Part shown: positions 15,913 through 24,930 of the stretch, in pieces
How positions within the stretch are numbered: position 1 is the stretch's first letter
Layout of the letters: every line of letters begins with the position of its first letter
Source: Roseovarius sp. M141
GTDB taxonomy: Bacteria; Pseudomonadota; Alphaproteobacteria; Rhodobacterales; Rhodobacteraceae
Length of the DNA: 64,000 nucleotides
Direction: 5' to 3'
NCBI RefSeq assembly: GCF_024355225.1
Contig: NZ_VCNH01000008.1
Coordinates: 3,534,001 to 3,598,000 of the forward strand
Position numbers and translations under genes: made by a program
The notes under the pieces: generated by a model
The model's input: only the letters and a program-made list of their open reading frames with translations
Database searches by the model: none
What the model was told of the DNA's origin: nothing

Positions 15913-16947
15913 CTACAGGATCTCGTCCTCGTCAAACAGCGGCGCCGCATCCATCTGGGCGGTGACACCATCGGCTGCCGCCTCACCGCGCAGGGTGCTG
16001 GCGACGTGGAACAGCGCCTCGCCCTCATAGACCACGGGCATGTTGCTGCGCCCGATGACGATGCCGGCCTCATCGCAGATCACTTCCTCCTCCACTTCTC
16101 CGAAGGGGTCGGAAATGGCACCCAGCACCGTGCCTGCCTCGACCGCGTCGCCGGTGGCGCGGTAGCTGCGAAACAGCCCCCCGACCGGCGCGCGGAACCA
16201 GCGCGAGCCCGCGCACATCACCGTCGCGGCCCGCGCCTTTGGCACGCCCTTTTGCCCCACCATGCCAAGGCTTTGCATGACGCGCAGGATACCGGCCATG
16301 CCCGAACGCGCGGCCAACTCGTCAAAGCGCAGCCCCTCGCCGGCCTCGAACAGCAGCACGTCGACGCCGGCCTCTTCGGCGGCCATGCGCAGTGATCCCT
16401 CGCGCAGCTTGGAATTCAGCATCACCGGCGCGCCAAAGGCGCGGCCCAGCGTGGCAATCCTGTCATTGCCCGGCGTGAGGCGGATCTGCGGCAGGTTGCT
16501 GCGATGGATCGCCGCCGAATGCAGGTCGATCCCGACATCGGCGCGCAGCACCACCTCGCGCATGAAGATATCGGCCAGCCGCGACGCCATGGACCCCGTC
16601 GCCCCGCCCGGAAAGCAGCGGTTCAGATCGCGCCGGTCCGGCAGGTAGCGTGCATTATTGAGGAATCCGTAGGTATTTACGATGGGCACCGCCAGCAGCG
16701 TGCCGGCCAACGACTTCATCGGTGACGTGCGCAGCAGGCGACGGACGATCTCGACCCCGATCACCTCATCGCCATGGATCGCGGCGGAGACAAACATGAC
16801 CGGGCCGGGCCTGCGCCCGTGAATCACATGCACAGACAGGGTGACGGGGGTGTGATCGGACAGGGTGCTGACAGGAATTTCGACGGTCTCGCGCGCACCC
16901 GGCGCGATGGCGTGGCCTGAGATCTCAAACGGTTTATTGTCCGACAT
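15913..16947 (-). CDS. Succinylglutamate desuccinylase/aspartoacylase family deacylase
   Basis: 344 residues. Zinc-site residues of the AstE/AspA (M14-like) fold are visible: VSAAIHGDEVIGVEIV (H and E ligands), then NNARYLPDRRDLNRCFPGG with the substrate-binding arginines, and VGIDLHSAAIHRSNLPQIR carrying the second histidine ligand. The C-terminal third has the beta-barrel tail seen in this family (GGLFRSYRATGDAVEAGTVLG). Members remove acyl groups from N-acylated amino acids. Substrate unknown. Divergent from the Usp gene across 227 nt. Confidence 0.85.
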   Translation of the reverse strand: MSDNKPFEISGHAIAPGARETVEIPVSTLSDHTPVTLSVHVIHGRRPGPVMFVSAAIHGDEVIGVEIVRRLLRTSPMKSLAGTLLAVPIVNTYGFLNNARYLPDRRDLNRCFPGGATGSMASRLADIFMREVVLRADVGIDLHSAAIHRSNLPQIRLTPGNDRIATLGRAFGAPVMLNSKLREGSLRMAAEEAGVDVLLFEAGEGLRFDELAARSGMAGILRVMQSLGMVGQKGVPKARAATVMCAGSRWFRAPVGGLFRSYRATGDAVEAGTVLGAISDPFGEVEEEVICDEAGIVIGRSNMPVVYEGEALFHVASTLRGEAAADGVTAQMDAAPLFDEDEIL

Positions 16948-17174
16948 AGGCCCTCCGCTACGGCGACAGTTTCAGGACGTATGCGGTTTTCGCCCGCCTG
17001 TCTATGCGCGCCTCATCGTGATCCTTGGACAATAAAACAAGACCACGAAGTAAATTTATCTGCTACGCTTCGATCATTCTGCCGCTTCCGACCCTCCAAG
17101 ATGCGCCGATAGACGCGCCACGGCAGGTCCGGAACCATAGGCGCGCAGAGATAAAACCGGGAGGAGACAGAATT

Positions 17175-17612
17175 ATGACGACGAAACTGGTGGTGGGCCT
17201 TGATGGCCACACCTCGGGCAAACGGGCGCTGGAATACGCGAAACGTTTGGCCGAACTGATCGGAGATTGCGAACTGGTAGTGGCCTACATCATCGAATGG
17301 TCCCCCTTTTCGTTCCAGACAGCCGAGGAGAACGAAGCGCGCCACAAGCGCCGCGAAGAAGAGACCCAAACCGCGCTGAGCCGGGTGGTCAACCCTGCGG
17401 TCGAAAGCCTGAGCGGCAGCGGCATGAAAGTCCGCGGCGTCGTGCGCCACGGCGATGTGTCTGACGCGCTGATCGCTATCTCAACAGAAGAGCAGGCCGA
17501 GCAGATCATCGTCGCGCGCACATCCGAGGGCGGCTTTGCCAAGCGGCTCTTTGGTAGCTCCACCTCCAACCTCGTGATGAGCTCGCCAGTGCCCGTCACG
17601 GTCGTCAGCTGA
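17175..17612 (+). CDS. Universal stress protein UspA family
   Basis: 145 residues with the UspA fold: KLVVGLDGHTSGKRALEYA at the N-terminus, then IIVARTSEGGFAKRLFGSSTSNLVMSSPVPVTVV at the C-terminus, which corresponds to the G-2x-G-9x-G(S/T) ATP-binding motif in variant form. Start chosen at the ATG 17175 after GGGAGGAG. It lies 15 nt before an alanine/sodium symporter gene. Usp proteins encoded beside transporters, such as TeaD with the ectoine TRAP system, can modulate transport; that this one does is inference. Confidence 0.9.
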   Translation: MTTKLVVGLDGHTSGKRALEYAKRLAELIGDCELVVAYIIEWSPFSFQTAEENEARHKRREEETQTALSRVVNPAVESLSGSGMKVRGVVRHGDVSDALIAISTEEQAEQIIVARTSEGGFAKRLFGSSTSNLVMSSPVPVTVVS

Positions 17613-17627
17613 GAAGGGATCTCAGAC

Positions 17628-19178
17628 ATGAATGTATTTCAAAAGGCACTACTTGCCGCAGCGGCCGTTGCCGCCCCGATGAGCGCCATGGCGCAGGAGG
17701 CGGTAACCCTGGACCAGAAGGTCAACGCGGCCTTCGCCACCGCCACCGGCCCCTTCGTAAACCTGATCTTTGCGCCGTTCCCCGGCACAGCCTTTCCATG
17801 GATCGTGCTGTGGCTGGTGGTCGGCGCCACGGTTTTCACCCTCTATTTTGGCTTTGTGCAGTTCCGGTTCTTCGGGCATGCGATCAAGCTGGTCAAAGGC
17901 GACTATTCCGACCCCAATGACGCGGGCGAGGTCAGTCACTTTCAGGCGCTGACAACGGCGCTGTCGGGCACAGTGGGTCTGGGCAATATCGCTGGCGTCG
18001 CGGTGGCCGTAGGTATCGGGGGACCGGGAGCGACATTCTGGATGATCCTCGCGGGGCTTCTGGGCATGGCGTCGAAATTCACCGAATGTACGCTGGCCGT
18101 GAAGTACCGCAACGAATATCCCGACGGCACCGTATCGGGCGGCCCGATGTATTACATGAAGAAGGGCTTTAGTGAGCTGGGCCTGCCCGGTGGCGGGTTT
18201 TTGGCGATCGTGTTCTCGATCTTCTGCATCCTCGGCTCGCTGGGCGGCGGCAACATGTTTCAGGCCAATCAGGCACATGCGCAGATTGCCGGCATCGTCG
18301 GAGATTTTCCGGGCTGGATCACCGGCGTGGTGTTCGCGGGTGTCGTATTCGCCGTCATCGTCGGCGGCATCAAATCCATCGCGCAGGTCACCGAAAAAGT
18401 GGTGCCTTTCATGGGCATCCTCTATGTCGGTGCGTCGGTCGTCATCATCGCGATGAACTACCACCTGATCGGGTGGGCCTTCGGCCAGATATTTGCCGGG
18501 GCCTTTACCGGGCTTGGGATTGCGGGCGGCTTTGTCGGCGCGCTGATCCAGGGTTTCAAGCGGGCGGCGTTCTCCAACGAGGCCGGCGTCGGCTCGGCTG
18601 CGATCGCCCATGCGGCCGTGCGCACGAAAGAGCCGATTACCGAAGGCTTCGTGTCGCTTCTCGAGCCACTGATCGACACCGTCGTCATCTGCACGATGAC
18701 CGCGCTGGTCATCACCATCTCGGGTCAGTTGCTGATCGATGAAGGCACCGGCAACTACATCCTGAACGAGGCCGGCACGGCAATCGCCACCGTCGGAGAC
18801 ACGTCGGGCGTTGCGCTGACGTCAGCGGCATTTGGATCAGCCATCAGCTGGTTCCCGTATGTTCTGGCCATCGCGGTGGTTCTCTTCGCCTTCTCCACCA
18901 TGATCTCGTGGAGCTATTACGGTCTGAAGGCGTGGACCTACCTCTTTGGCGAAGGCAAGGGGGCCGAACTGACGTTCAAGGTGATCTTCTGCATCTTCAT
19001 CGTGATCGGCGCGGCGGCCAATCTGGGGCCGGTCATCGACTTTTCGGATGCGGCGATCTTTGCGATGGCGGTTGTCAACATCTTCGCGCTCTACTTCATG
19101 ATGAAGCTGGTCCGCCGCGAGCTGAACTCCTACTCCGCGCGGTTGAAGTCCGGCGAGATCAAGGTGTTCGTTCACTGA
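17628..19178 (+). CDS. Sodium:alanine symporter family (AGCS) transporter
   Basis: 516 residues, about 11 TM helices after an N-terminal hydrophobic segment that may be a signal sequence (LLAAAAVAAPMSAMAQE). AGCS hallmarks are visible: SHFQALTTALSGTVGLGNIAGVAVAVGIGGPGATFWMI, FTECTLAVKYR, YPDGTVSGGPMYYMKKG, RAAFSNEAGVGSAAIAHAA and FSTMISWSYYG. It imports alanine or glycine with Na+. Likely cotranscribed with the Usp gene and ended by the terminator at 19202-19235. Confidence 0.93.
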   Translation: MNVFQKALLAAAAVAAPMSAMAQEAVTLDQKVNAAFATATGPFVNLIFAPFPGTAFPWIVLWLVVGATVFTLYFGFVQFRFFGHAIKLVKGDYSDPNDAGEVSHFQALTTALSGTVGLGNIAGVAVAVGIGGPGATFWMILAGLLGMASKFTECTLAVKYRNEYPDGTVSGGPMYYMKKGFSELGLPGGGFLAIVFSIFCILGSLGGGNMFQANQAHAQIAGIVGDFPGWITGVVFAGVVFAVIVGGIKSIAQVTEKVVPFMGILYVGASVVIIAMNYHLIGWAFGQIFAGAFTGLGIAGGFVGALIQGFKRAAFSNEAGVGSAAIAHAAVRTKEPITEGFVSLLEPLIDTVVICTMTALVITISGQLLIDEGTGNYILNEAGTAIATVGDTSGVALTSAAFGSAISWFPYVLAIAVVLFAFSTMISWSYYGLKAWTYLFGEGKGAELTFKVIFCIFIVIGAAANLGPVIDFSDAAIFAMAVVNIFALYFMMKLVRRELNSYSARLKSGEIKVFVH

Positions 19179-19201
19179 GACCAACCAGACCTGAGAACAT
19201 G

Positions 19202-19235
19202 AAAGTGCCCGCATATTTGTGCGGGCGCTTTTTTG
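19202..19235 (+). terminator. Rho-independent terminator after the AGCS gene
   Basis: AAGTGCCCGCA and TGCGGGCGCTT pair around a short loop (one G-T pair), followed by TTTTTT. Confidence 0.85.
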
Positions 19236-19301
19236 AGTATTTAGGGAACATTGAAAGATCTTGCGCGACAGCCGGGCGCGGGCACTGGTAGGGTTCGCGT
19301 C

Positions 19302-20585
19302 ATGACAGGATCTAGTTTTGCCCATCGCCTTGCCGTGCGCAGCGCCCTGCCCCGCCTGAGCGCAGGCGTGCGGGACGTGGTCAATATCGGCTTTCTGGGG
19401 CCGCTCAGCGGCCCCGTCGAGAGCTGGGGACTGCCCGGCCTGAACGGCGCGCGCATCTGGGAGGATTGGCTGAATGCGGCAGGCGGCCTGCTGATCGACG
19501 GGCAGCGGCACCCCGTGCGCATCCATGCGTTCGACTGCGGCTATGATCCCGACCATTCGATGAAGGGTGCGCGGCTGATGGTGCAGCGCCATAACGTGGC
19601 GCTGCTGATGATGCTGGGGGGCGACACGTTCACGCCGGTGCGCGACTTCCTGATGCGCTCCAAGGTTTTGACCTCGACGCTGCTGCCGTCAGATCTGACG
19701 CCCGATACGCCGTTGCTGATCGCGCCCAGCGAGCTGCATCCGATCTACACGGTGACCGGCGTCGACTGGCTGTCACGGGCGCGGCCCGAATTGAAGACGG
19801 CGGCGATTTGCAGCCAGACCAATGCGCTGGGTCTGCCGTCGCTGGCCACCTACCGCGCCGCGTTCAAGGCGGCGGAGATCGATCTGATCAAGGAAATTCA
19901 ATATCCTCCCGATCAGACGGACGCCGCCGCCATCGTCGACGCGATGCTGGAGGACGCGCCGGACATCCTGTGCTGGTCCACAAGCTATACGCCGATGGTG
20001 CATGCCCTGACCGAGTACGCACATGCCAAGGGGTTCGGCGGGCAGATCCTGTCCTGCACGCTGGACAATTACCCGGCACTGGTCGCGCGCACCTCGCCCG
20101 AATTCATCGAAGGGACGGTGTTTCAGTTCCCCGATTTCGACGATCCGATGCTGTGCGAAAAGGCGTTCTTCTTTAACCAGCCAGACAAGTTCTTTGAGGA
20201 ATACGAGCGCCGCTTTCCGGGCAGCTGGAGCGCGGTCAGCTGGGAATATGTCGCCACGCTGGAAATCTGGCAGGCCGCTGTCGAAAAGGCGGGCAGCCTT
20301 GCGCCGACATCGGTGCTGGCCGCGATGAAGCAGCTGGGACAGGTCACGCACGCCTTTGGTCCGGCGCAATGGTGGGGCGACGAGATGTTCGGCATCTCGA
20401 ACGCGCTGGTCGGCGACTGGCCCGTAGTGACGGTGCAGGGCGGCAAGGCGCGCATCACCGAGTTCGGCTCGATCCCCGCGTGGCTGGACCGCCATGGCGA
20501 CCTGCTGAAGCGCGAGATGTCGGATCTGGGGCAGCTATGGGAGCAGCGGCTGGCGAGTGGCGGCTGGACGTTTTCCGAGACGTAA
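19302..20585 (+). CDS. HAAT-type ligand-binding protein without signal peptide
   Basis: About 427 residues, clearly paralogous to the binding protein at 20990-22282. Shared blocks are IGFLGPLSG, LMMLGGDTF, STLLPSDLTPD, ELHPIYTVTGVDWL, ALGLPSLATYRAAF, FQFPDFDDP and WWGDEMFGISNALVGDWPVV. Unlike its paralogue it begins MTGSSFAHRLAVRSALPRLSAGV and goes straight into the mature domain. There is no hydrophobic core, twin-arginine or lipobox, and the terminator of the previous gene lies only about 70 nt upstream, so no hidden signal sequence fits. It should stay in the cytoplasm, like AmiC-type sensors, or be a non-secreted relic. An alternative TTG start at 19251 also lacks a signal. Confidence 0.75.
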   Translation: MTGSSFAHRLAVRSALPRLSAGVRDVVNIGFLGPLSGPVESWGLPGLNGARIWEDWLNAAGGLLIDGQRHPVRIHAFDCGYDPDHSMKGARLMVQRHNVALLMMLGGDTFTPVRDFLMRSKVLTSTLLPSDLTPDTPLLIAPSELHPIYTVTGVDWLSRARPELKTAAICSQTNALGLPSLATYRAAFKAAEIDLIKEIQYPPDQTDAAAIVDAMLEDAPDILCWSTSYTPMVHALTEYAHAKGFGGQILSCTLDNYPALVARTSPEFIEGTVFQFPDFDDPMLCEKAFFFNQPDKFFEEYERRFPGSWSAVSWEYVATLEIWQAAVEKAGSLAPTSVLAAMKQLGQVTHAFGPAQWWGDEMFGISNALVGDWPVVTVQGGKARITEFGSIPAWLDRHGDLLKREMSDLGQLWEQRLASGGWTFSET

Positions 20586-20989
20586 TCTAGCGACGCAATT
20601 GGCAGATTCTGTGCCGGGCCGGGAGTCTACACCGCCCGATCATGGCATCGAGGCGGATCTGACCGGCGATTTCGGTATAAAAATTGGTCCACCGGGCGCG
20701 ACCACCTGCGGCAGCGCCGCAGCAGGTTAAGCTCCTAAATTTGCTGGCTTAAATGGAGTACTAATTTCACCACCCGCAACCGAGACGCACAATTGGTTCA
20801 ATTTTATGGACCGAAATGAAACAAAGTTTCTTGCCCGATGAACCAACCCCCTGTTACGCTTTGCCTGAGATCGGCGCGAACTGACCCTTGGACCTGCCCG
20901 GTGCGATGACACGCCCGGCGCCTGAGCGCATCCCGATCTCCAAGATATGCGCCGCGCCAAATCTGCGGCCTCAACACGGGAGAATTTCG
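20586..20989. other. Gene-less interval between the two binding-protein paralogues
   Basis: 404 nt with no convincing reading frame. A hairpin CTGCGGC-AGC-GCCGCAG sits at 20706-20722 without a T-run. AT-rich DNA from about 20735 to 20850 (for example TTGGTTCAATTTTATGG) probably holds the promoter of the ABC operon that begins at 20990. Confidence 0.5.
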
Positions 20990-22282
20990 ATGATTTCCAA
21001 GCTTATGGCCGCCGGACTATCGCGCCGTACCTTTCTAAAAAGCACCGCCATCACCGCCGTCGGCGCCAGCCTGCCCAGCATGTCGCTGGCCGCAGGCGAG
21101 CCGATCAAGATCGGCTTTCTGGCGCCACTGACCGGCGCCGTTGCTGCCTGGGGCAAGCCCGGTCTCGACGGCTGCCAGATCTGGGCCGAGCGGGTCAATG
21201 CCGCCGGCGGGATCGAGCTGTCCGACGGCAAGCATCCCGTGGAATTTGTCAGCTACGATAACGAATATGACCCCGCCAAGGCACGCACCGGCGCGACCAA
21301 GATGATCCGCGAGGATGGCGTCAGCTTTATCATGATGCTGGGCGGCGACACATGGCCCGGCGTTCAGCCCGTCGCGGACAAGACCGGGATGTTGTTTTCC
21401 ACGCTGCTGCCGTCTGACCTGAGCCCGGACAGCACCACGCTGCTGGCTCCTGCCGAGGTGCACCCGATCTATCTGGTGACCGGCGTCGATTATCTGGCCG
21501 ACACCTATCCCGACGCGAAAACCGCCGTGATCTGCGCGCAGGACGACGCGTTGGGCCTGCCCTCGGTCGCGACCTATCTGGCCGCCTTCGAGGCGCGCGG
21601 TATCGAGGTTCTGGGAGAGCCGCTGCTGTTCGACCCGGCAACGACCGATTTCGCGCCCATCGTCACGCGCATGCTGTCCAGTAATCCCGATATCATCTGC
21701 CTTGATACTTGCTATTCGGACTATGTCCATCCGATCTGCGAGCAACTGTTCCAGCAGGGTTACGCAGGCAAGCTGATCAGCGCGACGGCGGATTTCTATG
21801 ATCAGATGATCGCCAAGACGTCCAAGGAATTCATGGAAGGCTTCATCTTTCAGTTCCCCGATTTCGACGATCCGGCGCTGGCGGGCGACAACATCAATTT
21901 CGAGGATGCGAACGGGTTTTACGAGGCCTACGCCGAACGTCATCCCGGCGAATGGGGCGCGGTCAGCTGGGAATATGCATCGATCATGGACCTGTGGAAG
22001 GCCGCCGCCGAAAAGGCCGGCAGTGCCGATCCCGATGCCGTCATGGCCGCGATGAAAGAAGGCGGCACAGGCAAGCATGCCTTTGGCGACGCCAAGTGGT
22101 GGGGGACCGAGCTGTTCGGGATCGACAACGCGCTGGTCGGTGACTGGCCCGTCGTCGTGATCGAGAATGGCAAGGCCGTCATCAAGGGGTTCAAGTCGAT
22201 CCCCGACTGGTATGATCAGCACGGCGACCTGCTGATCAAGCACATGCAGACCTATAACCAGATGTACGATCAGCGCGGCTGA
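20990..22282 (+). CDS. HAAT ABC transporter substrate-binding protein, Tat-type signal
   Basis: 430 residues. The N-terminus MISKLMAAGLSRRTFLKSTAITAVG has the twin-arginine motif SRRTFLK and a mild hydrophobic core ending LAA-GE, so Tat export is predicted. The mature protein is a Leu/Ile/Val-binding-protein-like type I fold (PF13458 type), starting IKIGFLAPLTGAVAAWG. ATG 20990 is chosen because ACGGGAGAA lies just before it; the frame is open upstream without signal-like sequence. It feeds the permease and ATPase genes that follow. Ligand unknown; amides, amino acids or urea derivatives are all possible for this family. Confidence 0.85.
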   Translation: MISKLMAAGLSRRTFLKSTAITAVGASLPSMSLAAGEPIKIGFLAPLTGAVAAWGKPGLDGCQIWAERVNAAGGIELSDGKHPVEFVSYDNEYDPAKARTGATKMIREDGVSFIMMLGGDTWPGVQPVADKTGMLFSTLLPSDLSPDSTTLLAPAEVHPIYLVTGVDYLADTYPDAKTAVICAQDDALGLPSVATYLAAFEARGIEVLGEPLLFDPATTDFAPIVTRMLSSNPDIICLDTCYSDYVHPICEQLFQQGYAGKLISATADFYDQMIAKTSKEFMEGFIFQFPDFDDPALAGDNINFEDANGFYEAYAERHPGEWGAVSWEYASIMDLWKAAAEKAGSADPDAVMAAMKEGGTGKHAFGDAKWWGTELFGIDNALVGDWPVVVIENGKAVIKGFKSIPDWYDQHGDLLIKHMQTYNQMYDQRG

Positions 22283-22350
22283 TCGCATATTCGCGGCGCG
22301 GGGCGATTGTCCCTGCGCCGCATCCTCCCCCTCTTCGAAAGTGTACTCCT

Positions 22351-23220
22351 ATGCTGGATCTTTTGGCCCAGACAGGCCTGAATGCCATCTATGCGGCAAG
22401 CTATATCTCGCTCGTTGCGGTTGGCCTTGTGCTGATCTTCGGCGTGATGGGCGTGATCAACTTCGCCCATGGCGAGCTGTTCATGGCCGGCGCCTATGTC
22501 GTCGTCGCCGTCTACGCGGACATGCATCTGCCGTTCTTCATTGCCGTCGTCGTCGGGCTGCTGTTCGTCGGCTGTCTGGGCCTTCTGATGGAGCGGGCGT
22601 TGTTCAGACCGCTGCGGGATAATCCGCTGGGCGGGCTGGTGGCCTCCATCGGGTTCCTGATGATCCTTCAGGCACTGGCAAGCATGGGGTTCGGCGTGCG
22701 GATGGAGTTCATCCCGCCGGTCACGCAACATGTGATCTGGTTTACGGACAGCATCAGCATACCACTGGCGCGCGTCTATGTGATCGTCGCTGCCGTGCTG
22801 TTGCTGTCGGCGCTGTGGTATTTCCTGAAACGCACACGGTTTGGATGGGCGCTGCGCGCCTCGGCGCAGGATCCGCAAGCGGCCGAATTGCAGGGCATTT
22901 CCATCGCCCAGACCGCACGGATCGCCATGTTCATCGGTGCGGGGCTGGCGGGCATCGCGGGCGCACTGACCGCGCCTTTGGTATCGGTCAATCCGCATAT
23001 GGGCCATTCGGTGATCGTGACGGCGTTCATCGTCATCATCGTTGGCGGTGTCGGATCGCTGGAGGGGGCGATCATCGCATCGGTCGTCTATGCTTTCGTG
23101 CATACGTTCGTCACCACGTTCTACGGCGGCGTCATCGCCGATATCACCGGGCTGTCGCTGATGCTGCTGGTCCTGATCGTCAAACCGACTGGCCTGTTCG
23201 GGAGTGCGGATCGTGCTTAA
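22351..23220 (+). CDS. Branched-chain-type ABC permease, LivH family
   Basis: 289 residues with about eight TM helices. LivH motifs: GLNAIYAASYISLVAVGLVLIFGVMGVINFAHGELFMAGAY at the start, LRASAQDPQAAELQGI (EAA-like cytoplasmic loop) and IVIIVGGVGSLEGAIIASVVYAF near the end. The GGLVASIGFLMILQALA segment is typical. Second gene of the ABC operon, 68 nt after the binding protein. Its end overlaps the next permease start. Confidence 0.9.
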   Translation: MLDLLAQTGLNAIYAASYISLVAVGLVLIFGVMGVINFAHGELFMAGAYVVVAVYADMHLPFFIAVVVGLLFVGCLGLLMERALFRPLRDNPLGGLVASIGFLMILQALASMGFGVRMEFIPPVTQHVIWFTDSISIPLARVYVIVAAVLLLSALWYFLKRTRFGWALRASAQDPQAAELQGISIAQTARIAMFIGAGLAGIAGALTAPLVSVNPHMGHSVIVTAFIVIIVGGVGSLEGAIIASVVYAFVHTFVTTFYGGVIADITGLSLMLLVLIVKPTGLFGSADRA

Positions 23221-24166
23221 ATTTCTGATCTGGCCTGTCGCGGCCATCGCGCTGATCGCCCTGCCCCACGGGCTCAGCTTTTCGCAGCAGGAAATCCTTG
23301 TTTTCCTGACCATCAACATCCTTCTGGTATCGTCCTACCGCCTGCTGACGCTGACCGGAGAATGGTCGCTGGCGCATGTGGTCATCATGGGCGTGGGGGC
23401 CTATGCCAGCGCCCTCCTGACCAAAGAGCTGGGGGTTTACGTGCCCATCTCGATGCTGCTGGGCGGGGTCGCGTCGGCCCTGATCGCCGTACTGCTCAGC
23501 TTTCCTCTGTTTCGCATGAAGGGCTTCTACTTCCTCATCGGCAGCTTTGCCGCGGGCGAGATCATCCGCCTTCTGTGGAAGCATTTCCGCGAGCCCTTCG
23601 GCGGCGCCAAGGGGATCAAGGGGATCGACCCGATGCCGGATTTCAGCATCGGGATCTACGATTTCGACTTTTTCGAGCCGGTCAGCTATTTCTACTTTGC
23701 CGGTTTCATCGTCATCATCTGCCTGTGGATCCTGTGGCGGATCGAACGCAGCCCCGTCGGCCTGACCTTCCACGCCGTCCACTGGCAGGACAAGCTGGCC
23801 GAGGCGTCGGGCGTCAACCTGCGCGCCTACCGGACGCTGGCCTTTGCCATTGCCAGCGGATTTGCGGGTATCGCCGGCGCGCTGCTGGCGCATTACATTG
23901 GTACGATCAATCCGGGCAGCTTTGATCTGGATTACATGGTATTCGTGCTGACATGGGCCATCGTCGGCGGCACCGGCACCTTCTATGGTCCGATACTGGG
24001 CTGCGTCGTGCTGACCATCCTCAACGAGGTCGTGCTGCGCGAGATGGGCTTTGAGCAGCTGCGCCCGCTGATCTACGGCGCGATCCTGATATGCTCGATC
24101 CTGTTTTTGCCCAACGGTCTGGAAAGCATCGTCCAGAAATTCACCAAACGGAGAGCCAAGCCATGA
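23204..24166 (+). CDS. Branched-chain-type ABC permease, LivM family
   Basis: 320 residues from GTG 23204, overlapping the LivH gene by 17 nt; a second GTG at 23213 is an alternative start. It has about nine TM segments, with LivM features: TGEWSLAHVVIMGVGAYASALL, FPLFRMKGFYFLIGSFAAGEIIRLLW, LAEASGVNLRAYRTLAFAIASGFAGIAGALLAHY and VLTWAIVGGTGTFYGPILG. It pairs with LivH to form the channel. The last bases overlap the ATG of the ATPase gene (ATGA). Confidence 0.9.
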   Translation: MRIVLKFLIWPVAAIALIALPHGLSFSQQEILVFLTINILLVSSYRLLTLTGEWSLAHVVIMGVGAYASALLTKELGVYVPISMLLGGVASALIAVLLSFPLFRMKGFYFLIGSFAAGEIIRLLWKHFREPFGGAKGIKGIDPMPDFSIGIYDFDFFEPVSYFYFAGFIVIICLWILWRIERSPVGLTFHAVHWQDKLAEASGVNLRAYRTLAFAIASGFAGIAGALLAHYIGTINPGSFDLDYMVFVLTWAIVGGTGTFYGPILGCVVLTILNEVVLREMGFEQLRPLIYGAILICSILFLPNGLESIVQKFTKRRAKP

Positions 24167-24930
24167 GCCAGTTTTTGCAAGTCGAAGATCTGACCATGCG
24201 CTTTGGCGGTCTGGTCGCGGTGGATGCGCTGAATTTCTCGGTCGATCATGGCACGATCCATGGGTTGATCGGCCCCAATGGCGCGGGCAAGACCACGACA
24301 TTCAACATGATCTCGGGCTTCTACACACCGACCAGCGGCAGGGTGCTGCTGCGCACCGAGGATATATCGGGCCTCAAGATGCACGAGGTCGCACGGCGCG
24401 GCGTCGTGCGCACCTTTCAGCACTCGACCCTTTTTGCTGAACTGACGGTGTTGGAAAACGCGCTGATCGGCACGCATATGCCGTTTCGCCCGAACATCTT
24501 TGCCGCGATCGTCGGTTGGGACCGCGAGGATCGCCATGGCGCCGAGGCGCGCGCCCGCGAGGCGCTGGAATTCTTCGGTCTGGATCACCTTGTCACCGAA
24601 CGCGCCGGTGATCTGAGCCACGGCCATCAGCGTGCGCTGGGTATGGCGATCGCCTATGCCAGCCACCCAGACCTGATGCTGTTGGACGAACCGTTCACCG
24701 GCATGAACCCCGAGGAGACCCGCCAGATGATGGACCTCATGCGCCGCTTGCGCGAGGCCGGCACGACCATCCTGCTGGTCGAACATGACATGCAGGCCAT
24801 CATGGGCCTGTGCGACAAGATCACCTGCATGAGTTTCGGCAAATTCCTGGCCGAGGGCAACCCCAAGGAAATCCGCAACCACCCCGCCGTGATCGAAGCC
24901 TATCTGGGGGGTGCCCGCCATGTTGCTTGA
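24163..24930 (+). CDS. Branched-chain-type ABC ATPase, LivG family
   Basis: 255 residues. Walker A is GPNGAGKTT at residues 37-45, Walker B LMLLDEP, and the switch histidine lies in LLVEHDM. The ABC signature reads LSHGHQR, where LivG proteins usually have L-x-Y/G-G-Q-Q-R, so the conserved Gln is His. ATG 24163 overlaps the upstream stop by 4 nt and is preceded by ACGGAGAGC; the longer frame lacks support. Energises the permease pair together with LivF. Confidence 0.9.
   Translation: MSQFLQVEDLTMRFGGLVAVDALNFSVDHGTIHGLIGPNGAGKTTTFNMISGFYTPTSGRVLLRTEDISGLKMHEVARRGVVRTFQHSTLFAELTVLENALIGTHMPFRPNIFAAIVGWDREDRHGAEARAREALEFFGLDHLVTERAGDLSHGHQRALGMAIAYASHPDLMLLDEPFTGMNPEETRQMMDLMRRLREAGTTILLVEHDMQAIMGLCDKITCMSFGKFLAEGNPKEIRNHPAVIEAYLGGARHVA

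Noticed and set aside
20706-20722. Hairpin CTGCGGC-AGC-GCCGCAG as terminator of the signal-less binding-protein gene
   Set aside because: No T-run follows and it lies 120 nt past the stop; too weak to call.
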